Positions 27,235-37,200 of a stretch of DNA of 64,000 bases are shown here, one piece after another. The notes under the pieces are model-generated. The model was not told the DNA's origin and did not search any database. It worked only from the letters and a program-made list of their open reading frames with translations. Source of the DNA: Deinococcus sp. KSM4-11 (lineage in GTDB: Bacteria > Deinococcota > Deinococci > Deinococcales > Deinococcaceae); the NCBI RefSeq assembly GCF_004801415.1, contig NZ_SSNX01000001.1:744001-808000 (forward strand), given 5' to 3'. The translations under genes and the position numbers were made by a program. Positions within the stretch are counted from its first letter, which is position 1, and every line of letters starts with the position of its first letter.

Positions 27235-27276
27235 TAAGTGAAAGTATTCACGATTAAACCGGATCGTGAATGTTTG
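27235..27276 (+). repeat. Dispersed ~42-bp element, copy 4 (aspS 3' side)
   Basis: AAGTGAAAGTATTCACGATT, then a spacer with ACCGGA, then TCGTGAATGTTTG. It lies between converging genes, 46 bases after aspS and 6 before the hydrolase end, where a promoter operator would make no sense. A weak GGCC-GTAA-GGCC hairpin precedes it at 27201. Confidence 0.7.
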
Positions 27277-27281
27277 ATCTC

Positions 27282-28025
27282 CTATGGTAGGTTTTTCAGG
27301 AAATCTATCGTGAATCGCGCCACAGCTCTCGGATGAGAATCGGTCAGAGCGTGGGTGCCACCCCTGATCTGCCGAACCACCGCATCTGGAATGGCCATCT
27401 GGATCTCCTGAACTGTCCACGACCGGATGACCGGATCGTTCAGGCCGTCCAGCAACAGAGTCGGTATGCTGACCTTTGCCAGCAAGGGCCCTGTGTCGTG
27501 GTACGACTGATCGTTGGCCAACAGCAGCATGCGCCGAACCCCACAGTGCCGGTAAGCCCGCAACCCCGGAATCAACAGCCCCAGACGTTCTCGCGGAAGA
27601 TCGCGGCACAGGCGAAGGAGCTGCATGGGCACGCTGGGATTCTCAGGAATTCCTGTTGGGGCGCAGGCGACCAGGGCCGAGGCCAGACCCGGATACCGTG
27701 CGGCCAGATCGAACACGACCTCGCCGCCAAGCGAATGCCCGAATACGGCCGTGCCAGTCAGACCTGAGACCACGAGCCAGGCTGCCAGATGATCCGTGAG
27801 ATCCTCGATGCACGCTGGAAACTGCTGCGTGCCCTCGCTGTAGCCGTGGCCGGGCGGATCATAGGTATAGACCCGGTGCGATCTGGCGAGTTCATTGGAC
27901 ACACGGTTATACATCCAGGAGGCACACCCGAGGCCGGGAACCAGTACCAGTGGTCTCCCCTGTCCCCGGACGATCGCGTGGGTCTTCAGGCCATGGACGT
28001 CCACGAACACAGATTTCGCCTTCAA
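27282..28025 (-). CDS. Alpha/beta-fold hydrolase (second of tandem pair)
   Basis: A 247-residue alpha/beta hydrolase. Oxyanion region LVPGLGCASWM, nucleophile elbow GHSLGGEV (Ser), acid in LLDGLNDPVI, His in RGGTHALT. The start is a TTG whose last bases form the stop of the upstream hydrolase (TTGA overlap), a rare but coherent coupling; GTG five codons later is the alternative. It is paired with another alpha/beta hydrolase of similar length but limited similarity. Substrate unknown. Confidence 0.78.
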   Translation of the reverse strand: MKAKSVFVDVHGLKTHAIVRGQGRPLVLVPGLGCASWMYNRVSNELARSHRVYTYDPPGHGYSEGTQQFPACIEDLTDHLAAWLVVSGLTGTAVFGHSLGGEVVFDLAARYPGLASALVACAPTGIPENPSVPMQLLRLCRDLPRERLGLLIPGLRAYRHCGVRRMLLLANDQSYHDTGPLLAKVSIPTLLLDGLNDPVIRSWTVQEIQMAIPDAVVRQIRGGTHALTDSHPRAVARFTIDFLKNLP

Positions 28026-28771
28026 CGGGGCCGACCAATCGAACCGCTGGATTCAGCCAGGAACTCGAGCACCAGCCGGTTGAACGTGGTCGCGGCATCC
28101 ACCATGACCACGTGCCCGGCACCGGCGATCACTTCCAGACGGGCATTCTGGAGGGTTCCGACCAGCAGTTCCCCAATGGTGAGTGGCACGAGGGCATCCC
28201 GTGCGCCCCAGATGACCAGAGTGGGAACAGTGATCGCCGGCAGGACATCCTGCACGCTGTCACGCAGCAGATCGCGGCTGCTGATCAGGAGGTTGCGCGG
28301 TCCGGCCCGCCAGGCGTCGCCCAGAATCTGGGGGAGGAACCGCTTGCGTCCCACCACCAGGGCACGCGGGAGCGCCAGCATGGACTGCCGGAATCGCCGC
28401 CGGAGCAGCCCGCTGGCGGAGGCCAGCACCAGCCGACTCACCCGCTGGGGCGCCAACGCGGCAACGTGCAGGCTGATATGCCCTCCCATCGAATGGCCGA
28501 TGAGCGTGACGTGCTCCAGACCAGCGTGCTCCAGCCACGCGGCAATCAAGCGGGCGGCCGCTCGTACGCCGAGTGCCATCTGGCGGCGGGCACGTCCATA
28601 CCCGACAAGGTCAACGACATGGACACGGTAGTTCTGGGCAAACACAGGGGTATTGTGCTGCCACCATTTCCCGGAACCACTCAGGCCATGAACGAGAACC
28701 AATGACGGCCCCGCTCCCTGGGTGGTGATGTGGAGTCTTGCCCCATCAAGTTCGAAATTCGTCAACTCCAC
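28022..28771 (-). CDS. Alpha/beta-fold hydrolase (first of tandem pair)
   Basis: A 249-residue alpha/beta hydrolase with VLVHGLSGSGKWW, GHSMGGHIS (nucleophile Ser), WGARDALVP (Asp) and GAGHVVMVD (His). The region between the core strands is a helical cap, as in esterases and C-C hydrolases. GTG start; a TAGTGT box seven bases upstream suggests a leaderless mRNA. It overlaps the next hydrolase (TTGA). Likely a two-gene operon; role unknown. Confidence 0.78.
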   Translation of the reverse strand: MELTNFELDGARLHITTQGAGPSLVLVHGLSGSGKWWQHNTPVFAQNYRVHVVDLVGYGRARRQMALGVRAAARLIAAWLEHAGLEHVTLIGHSMGGHISLHVAALAPQRVSRLVLASASGLLRRRFRQSMLALPRALVVGRKRFLPQILGDAWRAGPRNLLISSRDLLRDSVQDVLPAITVPTLVIWGARDALVPLTIGELLVGTLQNARLEVIAGAGHVVMVDAATTFNRLVLEFLAESSGSIGRPR

Positions 28772-28857
28772 AGCGCCTACACTATGCCGTTCGAGAAACG
28801 GGTGCCGTGCGCCCCAGCTGGGAGAGGCATATTGGTACAGAGGTAATGAAGACAGAG

Positions 28858-28900
28858 TAAGTGAAAGTATTCACGATTATACCGGCTCGTGAGATTTTTG
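28858..28900 (+). repeat. Dispersed ~42-bp element, copy 5 (pdxT-hydrolase)
   Basis: TAAGTGAAAGTATTCACGAT, spacer with ACCGGC, then TCGTGAGATTTTTG. It is nearly identical to copy 4 over its first 32 bases. It ends four bases from the pdxT stop, in the opposite orientation to pdxT. Confidence 0.7.
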
Positions 28901-28904
28901 TTGG

Positions 28905-29531
28905 CTATCGTATTTTTTCTCTACCGGCTAATGCCCCTTGATTGACCAACTCGAGAAAACGCCTGTGCAGGTGCCTATCCTCAGTCAGCTCAGGGTGGAA
29001 AGCACTACCCAGGACCCGATCTTGCTGTACTAGCACGGCCTGACCGGCAATCGAGGCGAGCACCTCGACCTGTGACCCCACCCGGACGAAGGCTGGAGCG
29101 CGGATAAACACGGCCTCGAGGGGAGCGTCAAATCCCTTCACATCAAGTTGGGTGGTAAAGGAATCCACCTGCCGCCCAAACGCATTGCGCTGCACCGTCA
29201 CGTCCAATAGACCGAAGCTGCGCTGCCGCCCGCCATCCTGCGGTGGAGCGCCGAGGATGTCGGTGGCCAGCAGGATTGCTCCGGCACAGGTGCCCCACAG
29301 CACGCCGCCCGAGAAATGCAGCTCGCGAATTGGCTTCCACAGGTCGAAGCTGTCGAGCAGGCGACCCATGGTCGTGCTCTCCCCTCCAGGCAGCACCAGA
29401 CCTTGCAGGCCCTCCAGATCGCCCGGTAGGCGCACCTCGCGGACGCTCGCTCCGAGGGCCTCAAAATGACGACGGTGCTCACGGAAGGCGCCCTGGAGAG
29501 CCAGAACGCCTACCCTGGGCTGCTCTCTCAT
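28905..29531 (-). CDS. pdxT: Pyridoxal 5'-phosphate synthase glutaminase subunit
   Basis: A 208-residue class I glutamine amidotransferase. The nucleophile Cys is in WGTCAGAILLA, the His-Glu pair in FHPELTED, and GGESTTMGRLL is the conserved glutamine-binding loop. It supplies ammonia to PdxS in the DXP-independent route to vitamin B6. The ATG follows the pdxS stop directly (TAGATG), so the two are translated together. Confidence 0.95.
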   Translation of the reverse strand: MREQPRVGVLALQGAFREHRRHFEALGASVREVRLPGDLEGLQGLVLPGGESTTMGRLLDSFDLWKPIRELHFSGGVLWGTCAGAILLATDILGAPPQDGGRQRSFGLLDVTVQRNAFGRQVDSFTTQLDVKGFDAPLEAVFIRAPAFVRVGSQVEVLASIAGQAVLVQQDRVLGSAFHPELTEDRHLHRRFLELVNQGALAGREKIR

Positions 29532-30422
29532 CTACCAGCCACGGCTGGCAAGACGCTCAGTGGGAATCAGCTCATCGATGTTGATCCCGGTCATCGGTGC
29601 GCCCAGATCCTCGCTGATCTCGGCGAGCACGTCCGGATTCTGAAAGTGTGTCACGGCCTTGACGATCGCCTGTGCCCGGCGTTCCGGATTGTCGCTCTTG
29701 AAGATGCCGCTGCCGACAAAGACGCCGTCGAGGCCCAGCACCATCATCAGTGCCGCGTCGGCCGGCGTGGCGACTCCGCCCGCCGCGAAGTTCACCACGG
29801 GCAACTTCCCGTGCGCGTGCACATACCGCACGAGTTCATAGGGGGCCTGCAGGTCGCGGGCGACGGTCATGAGTTCCTCGGCAGGCCGGGCCTGAACAGT
29901 GCGGATGTCACCCAACACCGCGCGGGCATGCCGGACGGCCTCGACCACATTGCCGGTGCCGGCTTCCCCCTTGGTGCGGATCATGCTGGCGCCTTCCCCC
30001 ACCCGGCGCAGGGCCTCTCCGAGGTTCTTCGCGCCGCACACGAAAGGCACCTTGAACTCCGACTTCAGGATGTGGAACTGCTCGTCGGCCGGCGTGAGCA
30101 CTTCAGATTCATCGATGAAATCCACGCCGAGGGCCTGCAGGATCTGGGCCTCGACGATGTGACCGATCCGCACCTTGGCCATCACGGGAATGGTCACGGC
30201 CGCGATGATTTCCTTGATCATCTTGGGGTCGCTCATGCGGGCGACGCCCCCATCCTGGCGGATATCGGCAGGTACCCGCTCCAGCGCCATGACAGCGGTC
30301 GCGCCGGCGGCCTCGGCGATCCGAGCCTGATCGGCCGTGACGACGTCCATGATGACGCCGCCCTTGAACATCTCGGCAAAGCCCTGCTTCAGTTGGGGAG
30401 TTCCAGTGGTGGCGTCGCTCAT
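29532..30422 (-). CDS. pdxS: Pyridoxal 5'-phosphate synthase subunit
   Basis: A 296-residue PdxS, the (beta/alpha)8 subunit that condenses ribose-5-phosphate, glyceraldehyde-3-phosphate and ammonia into PLP. Signatures: [29 protein letters not shown], the Schiff-base Lys in [10 protein letters not shown], and [16 protein letters not shown]. The ATG at residue 11 of the longest frame was chosen; a TATGGT box lies six bases upstream, so the mRNA is probably leaderless. It forms an operon with pdxT. Confidence 0.96.
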   Translation of the reverse strand: MSDATTGTPQLKQGFAEMFKGGVIMDVVTADQARIAEAAGATAVMALERVPADIRQDGGVARMSDPKMIKEIIAAVTIPVMAKVRIGHIVEAQILQALGVDFIDESEVLTPADEQFHILKSEFKVPFVCGAKNLGEALRRVGEGASMIRTKGEAGTGNVVEAVRHARAVLGDIRTVQARPAEELMTVARDLQAPYELVRYVHAHGKLPVVNFAAGGVATPADAALMMVLGLDGVFVGSGIFKSDNPERRAQAIVKAVTHFQNPDVLAEISEDLGAPMTGINIDELIPTERLASRGW

Positions 30423-30428
30423 GCCCCC

Positions 30429-30434
30429 ACCATA
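30429..30434 (-). promoter_or_regulatory. -10 box for leaderless pdxS
   Basis: TATGGT on the minus strand followed by six bases and the pdxS ATG. Confidence 0.5.
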
Positions 30435-30442
30435 CGCATACC

Positions 30443-30486
30443 CTGACCCCATCGGTAGGGTCAGAGTCAGGACTCTATGGGGTCAG
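30443..30486. promoter_or_regulatory. GGGTCAG repeats upstream of pdxST
   Basis: CTGACCC (30443-30449) and GGGTCAG (30458-30464) form an exact seven-base dyad, and a second direct GGGTCAG is at 30480-30486, overlapping the end of the response-regulator gene. They lie at and just upstream of the pdxS promoter, the place expected for an operator. The regulator is unknown. Confidence 0.4.
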
Positions 30487-30893
30487 TCTTCTTGGGAGGT
30501 CTGCCTGCGCGTAGCCCAGGTGCGGTCGATCACCACCATCAATTCAGATGGCCGGAAGGGTTTGAGCAGGTAATCCACCACGACGTCGCTTCCAAACTCC
30601 GGCATGCTGTCAGGACGGTTCAAGCCGGACAGGAACACGATCGGAGGCAACGGATGAACGGTGCTTTGAAGCTGCCGCACCGTCTCGAACCCGTCCCACG
30701 GTGTCATGAGGACGTCCATGATGATCACGTCCACACTCTGACATTCGAGCACGGCCAGCGCCTGTGGCCCACCCGACGCGGTACACACCTGGTATCCCTG
30801 CATGGTCAGGGTCAGATCCAGCAGTTCCAGAATCTGCTCCTCATCGTCCACAACGAGCAGACGGAGTCCCGTGGCCTCAGGCTCGGACGTCAT
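30483..30893 (-). CDS. Single-domain response regulator
   Basis: A 136-residue CheY-like receiver and nothing else. LLVVDDEEQIL carries the acidic pocket, DVIIMDVLMTPWDG the phosphorylated Asp, PIVFLSGL the Ser/Thr switch, and DYLLKPFRP the conserved Lys. There is no output domain, so it must act by protein contact. The ATG overlaps the stop of the M23 peptidase gene (ATGA), linking it to a cell-wall enzyme and rho. No histidine kinase is nearby. Confidence 0.88.
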   Translation of the reverse strand: MTSEPEATGLRLLVVDDEEQILELLDLTLTMQGYQVCTASGGPQALAVLECQSVDVIIMDVLMTPWDGFETVRQLQSTVHPLPPIVFLSGLNRPDSMPEFGSDVVVDYLLKPFRPSELMVVIDRTWATRRQTSQED

Positions 30894-32296
30894 GGCAGTA
30901 GGGCGAGCGGGTCGACCGGCTGGCCACCCAGGCGCACCTCGAAATGCAGGTGCGGCCCCGTACAGATCCCGGAACAGCCTACGTACCCGAGGAGCTGACC
31001 CTGTGACACCCGCTGGCCCACGACGACCGCCGCGCGGCTCATGTGACCGTAGATGATGGTGCTGTTGCCGCTGACCATGAACACGTTCAGGCCGAAATCG
31101 CCGTACCCGCTCTTGGTCACCTCGCCGTCCAGGGCGGCGTAGATCGGGGAGCCATAAGGAGCGGCAAGATCCACACCCCCGTGGAATACCTCGCGGTGGA
31201 AGGCGATATCGCGATCCCCGAACCGGCTGGTGATCCGGTACGAGCGCATGGGCCACGCGAGCCCGAGGGCGCCCGTCGAAGCGCGCTGGACCACGGCCCG
31301 CGCTTCGGTGGCGCGTGGCGCAGCGGCCGGGCGGGCGGCAGCCACTCTGGCCTCGTCCCTCGCCCGCTGCCGGGCGGCTGCCTGCGCGGCCTCAAACTGA
31401 ACCTGCTGCTCGTAGGCCTTGATCTTGGCCTGCCGTTCCGCCGATTTCTGCCAGGCCAGGTACCGGTCGTACTGCTCCTGTCTCGCCGCGGCCTCCTGCT
31501 GCTTCTGCTGGAGCTGCTCCTGCTTCCACGCAAGGAACCGTTCGAACTTCAGCTGCTGCGCGTAGGCGACCGCCGCGCGCTTCTCCGCTTCCCGCTGAGC
31601 AAGCAACTGCTGCTGGAAGCCGACCGCCTGCACGCCCGGCAGGAGCAGCTGATCCCCGACCCTCATGTCGGTGGGCAGCACGCCATTGGCACGGGCGGTC
31701 TCGGCGAGATCTGCACCGTAACCGGCGATCAACGACAGCGCGGACTGCCCCGGCTTGATACGCACCAGCACGCCCCGCTCGCGGGTCGGAATATTAAGCA
31801 CCTCGCCGATATGCACGAGGTCGAGGCTACTGCGATCCAGGTTCACGCCCAGCAGATCCACGATCTTGAGGCCAAAGCTCCCGGCGATGCCGGCCAGCGT
31901 ATCGCCGGCCCGCACCCGGTACTTCCGGACAGATTCGGGATAAAGCGGCACCCGGGCGGCCTCAGGCGTCACGAGTTTCAGCTGAGCCAGTCGGGCATGG
32001 GCACCGGCCGCCACCGGCAGCAGGCGCACGCCGGTCTGATCCATGCCGTAGCGGCGACCCACCTGGATGGCGGATTCCTTCGACGGAATGACCACGGTCA
32101 ACAGCCGCTCGGACTGGAGCGGCGCAAGCGTCACGTCCGGCGCAGCCTGCACCAGTTGGCCTGGATCTTCCAGATGGAGCGGCACACGCAGTCCGGCCAG
32201 CGATTGTTCCTGGGAGGACTGGGCGGCCGCAGCCGGGATGAGCAGGGCGGCCACGAGGGCCAGAGTGCGGGGGGACAACTGAGGAGAACGGAACAA
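30890..32296 (-). CDS. LysM-coiled-coil-M23 murein peptidase
   Basis: About 468 residues. A signal peptide (LALVAALLIPAAAAQ) is followed by a beta-rich N-terminal part, two LysM domains (about residues 128-172 and 178-224), a long Gln/Ala/Arg coiled coil (about 225-320) and a C-terminal M23 (LytM) domain with HGGVDLAAP and HLHFEVR. The start is probably the TTG at 32296, six bases after CGGAG; the TTG two codons earlier is directly against that site. It resembles EnvC/NlpD-type hydrolases or hydrolase activators; both Zn motifs look complete, so it may be active. It sits between rho and the response regulator. Confidence 0.85.
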   Translation of the reverse strand: MFRSPQLSPRTLALVAALLIPAAAAQSSQEQSLAGLRVPLHLEDPGQLVQAAPDVTLAPLQSERLLTVVIPSKESAIQVGRRYGMDQTGVRLLPVAAGAHARLAQLKLVTPEAARVPLYPESVRKYRVRAGDTLAGIAGSFGLKIVDLLGVNLDRSSLDLVHIGEVLNIPTRERGVLVRIKPGQSALSLIAGYGADLAETARANGVLPTDMRVGDQLLLPGVQAVGFQQQLLAQREAEKRAAVAYAQQLKFERFLAWKQEQLQQKQQEAAARQEQYDRYLAWQKSAERQAKIKAYEQQVQFEAAQAAARQRARDEARVAAARPAAAPRATEARAVVQRASTGALGLAWPMRSYRITSRFGDRDIAFHREVFHGGVDLAAPYGSPIYAALDGEVTKSGYGDFGLNVFMVSGNSTIIYGHMSRAAVVVGQRVSQGQLLGYVGCSGICTGPHLHFEVRLGGQPVDPLALLP

Positions 32297-32324
32297 GTGC
32301 AACTCCGGGAGTAAGGGCGGAAAC

Positions 32325-33598
<1,274 letters not shown>

Positions 33599-33602
<4 letters not shown>

Positions 33603-33688
33603 AGTGCGTTCGCCTCCAGCTGGAGCCGCGTGCAGGGCAGGGAACTGGCCCTCCGACAGGGATGGTGCGAGTGCGAGGAACGATCCAT
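33599..33688 (-). CDS. Leader ORF coupled to rho (29 aa)
   Basis: ATG at 33688 with a good CAGGAG site seven bases upstream; the TGA overlaps the GTG of rho. The peptide begins MDRSSHSHHPCRRASS and has no recognised domain. E. coli rho also has a leader peptide (RhoL), but sequence likeness is not visible. Its purpose is probably to couple or sense translation upstream of rho. Confidence 0.5.
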
Positions 33689-33711
33689 GATGGTCTCCTG
33701 AGTAGGCGCAA

Positions 33712-33735
33712 GGGACGGACGAACCCGTCCGTACC
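33712..33735 (-). promoter_or_regulatory. Hairpin in the rho leader
   Basis: ACGGAC and GTCCGT arms with a six-base loop, extended by CCC/GGG with one bulge, 24 bases upstream of the leader ORF. Possibly part of rho autoregulation. Confidence 0.3.
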
Positions 33736-33867
33736 CTGAACCACTGGTAGCGAACAGTGAAGCATGACGGGGCCTAATGTTCCAAGCATAAACCGCCAGA
33801 GGGGCTCCGTGTGCATGGCCGTTACAGAGGGGATGGATCCGCGTCCCGCTCAGGCATCCGCCGGTCA

Positions 33868-33896
33868 TTGACCGCCCGTGCCAGCGGGCCTAACAT
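33868..33896 (+). promoter_or_regulatory. ileS promoter
   Basis: TTGACC, exactly 17 bases, then TAACAT. It predicts a transcript starting near 33903, giving a ~390-base leader that contains the T-box. Confidence 0.7.
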
Positions 33897-33902
33897 ACGG
33901 CA

Positions 33903-34209
33903 ACCTCCACTCACGGAGGTGAATGACAGCACAGGCGACCGTGAGGACAGTAGGACGGGCCGAGCAGCAGCAGCGAACCGGGGACGGTGGAAGCCCGGAG
34001 CCAGCCGCCCGATACCGAAGATCACCTCCCGCGCCGACGGAAGAACCGCCCCCGGATGACCGGGCCAGCGCAGTAGACCCGCCCGTACGCCCCGCGACAG
34101 AGGGCCCTGCAACGAGGCCCGGCACACCATGAACGGGCGAAGTTGGGTGGTACCACGCACAGCCATGACCGGCGACGCGTCCCAGCACATGCTGAGGCGC
34201 GTCGTTTTT
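33903..34209 (+). ncRNA. Isoleucine T-box riboswitch
   Basis: The 690-base gap between rho and ileS is mostly this leader. Stem I shows AGTA of the S-turn (GGACAGTAGGA), a GGTG apical element and, on the 3' side, CGAAG-ATC-A, where ATC (34021-34023) is an isoleucine specifier codon. The T-box GTTGGGTGGTACCACG lies at 34142-34157. Its TGGG can pair with GTCCCA at 34179-34184 to form the antiterminator. The competing terminator follows. Uncharged tRNA-Ile should therefore raise ileS expression by read-through. Confidence 0.85.
34173..34209 (+). terminator. T-box-controlled terminator of ileS
   Basis: CGACGCG (34173-34179) and CGCGTCG (34198-34204) with an inner CAGC/GCTG, then TTTTT. Its left arm overlaps the antiterminator pairing region. 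Confidence 0.85.
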
Positions 34210-34292
34210 CGTTCTCGCGGGCGGAGCCGAACCGCACCCTATGCGCACCGTGAACCAGCCCTCCCCCACCTGGCCCCGAGTCAAGGAGAAGC

Positions 34293-37200
34293 ATGACCAC
34301 TTCAGATAACACCCAGATGTTCCGGCCCGTCGAGTCCAATCCCAGCTTTCCCCGCCTGGAGGAGGCGCTGCTGCGCTGGTGGCAGGAGAAGCAGATCTTC
34401 CAGCGGTCGCTGGAGCAGACGGCGGACGGCACCCCTTACACCTTCTACGAGGGGCCTCCTACCGCGAACGGGATGCCCGGGATCCACCACGTGGAGAGCC
34501 GATCCCTGAAGGACCTCTTTCCCCGGTTCAAGACCATGCAGGGGTACTACGTGGCGCGCAAGGCCGGCTGGGATACGCACGGCCTGCCGGTCGAGATCGC
34601 CGTGGAGAAGAAGCTGGGCCTGAACTCCAAGCGTGAGGTCGAGGCGTACGGCATCGATAAGTTCAACGCGCAGTGCCGCGAGACGGTGTTCGAGTACGAG
34701 CAGGAGTGGCGGCGCTTCACGGAGCGCATGGCGTACTGGGTGAACCTGGACGAACCGTACATGACGCTGCACCCGAACTACATCGAGAGCGTGTGGTGGA
34801 GCGTCAAGGAGCTGGACACCAAGGGCCTGCTGTACAAGGGCTTCCGGGTGGCCCCGTACTGCCCGAAGGACGGCACGACCCTGTCGAACGCCGAGGTCAG
34901 CGACGGCTACAAGGACATCCAGGATCCGAGCATCTACGTGACCTTCACCCTGCGTGACCCGGCTGCCCTGGGCCTGGAGGCAGGAGCAGCATTCCTCGTG
35001 TGGACGACGACGCCCTGGACGCTGCCCTACAACGTGGGTGTGGCCCTGCACCCGGACTTCGAGTACGTGGCCGCGAAGGACAAGGACGGCCGGACGCTGA
35101 TCCTGGCGCGGTCGCTGCTGACCGAGGTGCTGGGCGAGGCCGCCGAGGTCGTGAAGGCGTTCCGGGGCACCGAGCTGGAGCGCGTGGCGTACGAGCCACC
35201 CTTCACTGAGGCCTATGACGCCGAAGGTGAGGGAAAGACGGTGTGGATCAGCGGCCTGGACACCTACGTCTCGGATTCGGACGGCACCGGCATCGTGCAC
35301 ACGGCGCCGGCTTTCGGGGAGGACGACATGCGGCTGGCCCGGAACTACGGCCTGCCGGTGATCGTGGGCGTGGACGAGACCGGCAAGCACCGCTTCGGCC
35401 CCTGGCAGGGCGTGTTCTTCCGCGATGCGAACAGCGACATCGTCCGGGATCTGCGCGCGCGCGGGGTCATGTGGCGCGAGAAGAACTTCGTGCACTCGTA
35501 CCCGCACTGCTGGCGCTGCGGCACGCCACTGATGTACTACGCGACCGAGAGCTGGTACCTGAACAACACGCGCCTCAAGGGCCGCCTGATCGAACTGAAC
35601 CAGACCATCGACTGGCACCCGGCGCACATCAAGAACGGACGCTACGGCGGGTGGCTGGAGAACCTGATCGACTGGAACCTGAGCCGCAACCGCTACTGGG
35701 GCACGCCGCTGCCCGTGTGGGAGGCCGAGGACGGCGAGTACCGCGTGATCGGTTCCTTCGCGGAGCTGGCGGAACTGAGCGGGCGGTCTGATATCGCCGG
35801 CCCGGACTTCGATCCGCACCGGCCCTTCGTGGACGACGTGACCTTCGAGCAGGGCGGCAAGACCTTCCGGCGCGTCCCGTACGTAATGGACGTGTGGTAC
35901 GACTCGGGGTCGATGCCCTTCGCGCAGCACCATTACCCCTTCGAGAACCGGGAGGTCTTCGAGCGGGGCGGCTTCCCCGCCGATTACATCGCAGAGGCCA
36001 TCGACCAGACGCGCGGGTGGTTCAACTCGCTGCACCAGATCGGCACCATGGTCTTCGACTCGGTGGCCTTCAAGTCCGTGATCTGCGCCGGGCACTTCCT
36101 GGACGAGAAGGGCCAGAAGATGAGCAAGTCCAAGGGCAACGTCCTGAACCCCTGGGAAGTGTTCGACCTGTACGGCGCGGACGCCGCGCGCTGGTACACG
36201 TACGTGTCCGCGCCGCCCGAACTGTCCCGTCGGGTGGGGCTGAACACCATCGGGGAGTCGTTCCGGTCGTACTTCCTGACGCTCTGGAACACCTACGCGT
36301 TCTTTGTGCTGTACGCGAACCTGGACAGGCCGGATCTGCAGGCGGCCCCGCCGGTCGAGGAGCGGCCGGAGGTCGACCGCTGGCTGCTCGCGAAGGTGCA
36401 GGCGCTGATCACGACGGTCACCGACGCCCTGAACGTCTACGATCCCACCGCGTCCAGCCGCGCTCTTCAGGAGTTCGTGGTCGAGGATCTCAGCAACTGG
36501 TACGTGCGCCGCAACCGCCGCCGCTTCTGGACGGGCGACGGCCGGGTGGACGTGAGCGCCTACGCGACCCTCCACTACGCGCTCATCACGGTCACGCAGC
36601 TCACCGCTCCGTTCACGCCGTTCCTGGCCGAGACGCTGTACCAGAATCTGGTGAGGTCGGTGACGCCCGACGCGCCGGAAAGTGTCCATCTCGGGTCGTG
36701 GCCAGTCGTCGACGAGACGCTGGGTGCCTCCACGCTGGTGGGTGAAATGGACGCGGTGTTGCGGGTGGTGAGCCTGGGCCGCGCGGTGCGGGGGCAGACA
36801 GGCCTGCGGCAGCGGCAGCCGTTGCCTAAGGTCATGCTGAGGGCCCGCACGGTGGAGCAGACGGCGGCGCTCGGACGCTTCACGGATCAGATCAAGGAAG
36901 AGCTGAACGTCAAGGACGTCGAACTCCTCGATCAGTACGCGGATCTCGTGAGCTATCAGTTGCGTCCGAATCTGCCGCTGCTGGGCAAGAAGTTTGGGAA
37001 GGCCGTGCCACAGGTGCGAGCCGCCCTTCTGGCCGCCGATGCCAGCGAGGTCGCCCGCGCCGTGAGGGACGGGAAGTTCTTCGAGGTCGTGGCCCCCACC
37101 GGCGAGCGGTTCGAACTCGGGTCGGACGAGGTGCTCGTGGACGCGAAGTCACCGGACGGATACGCCGCCATGGAGGAAGCCGGCTACCTGGTGGCCTTCG

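Noticed and set aside
33603..34292. Extra protein genes in the 690-base rho-ileS gap
   Set aside because: Apart from the coupled rho leader ORF, short frames overlap the T-box and show no start signals.
34302..36689. 795-codon open frame antisense to ileS
   Set aside because: It mirrors the ileS codon pattern in high-GC DNA; composition is His/Arg/Val-rich with no domain, and ileS is certain.
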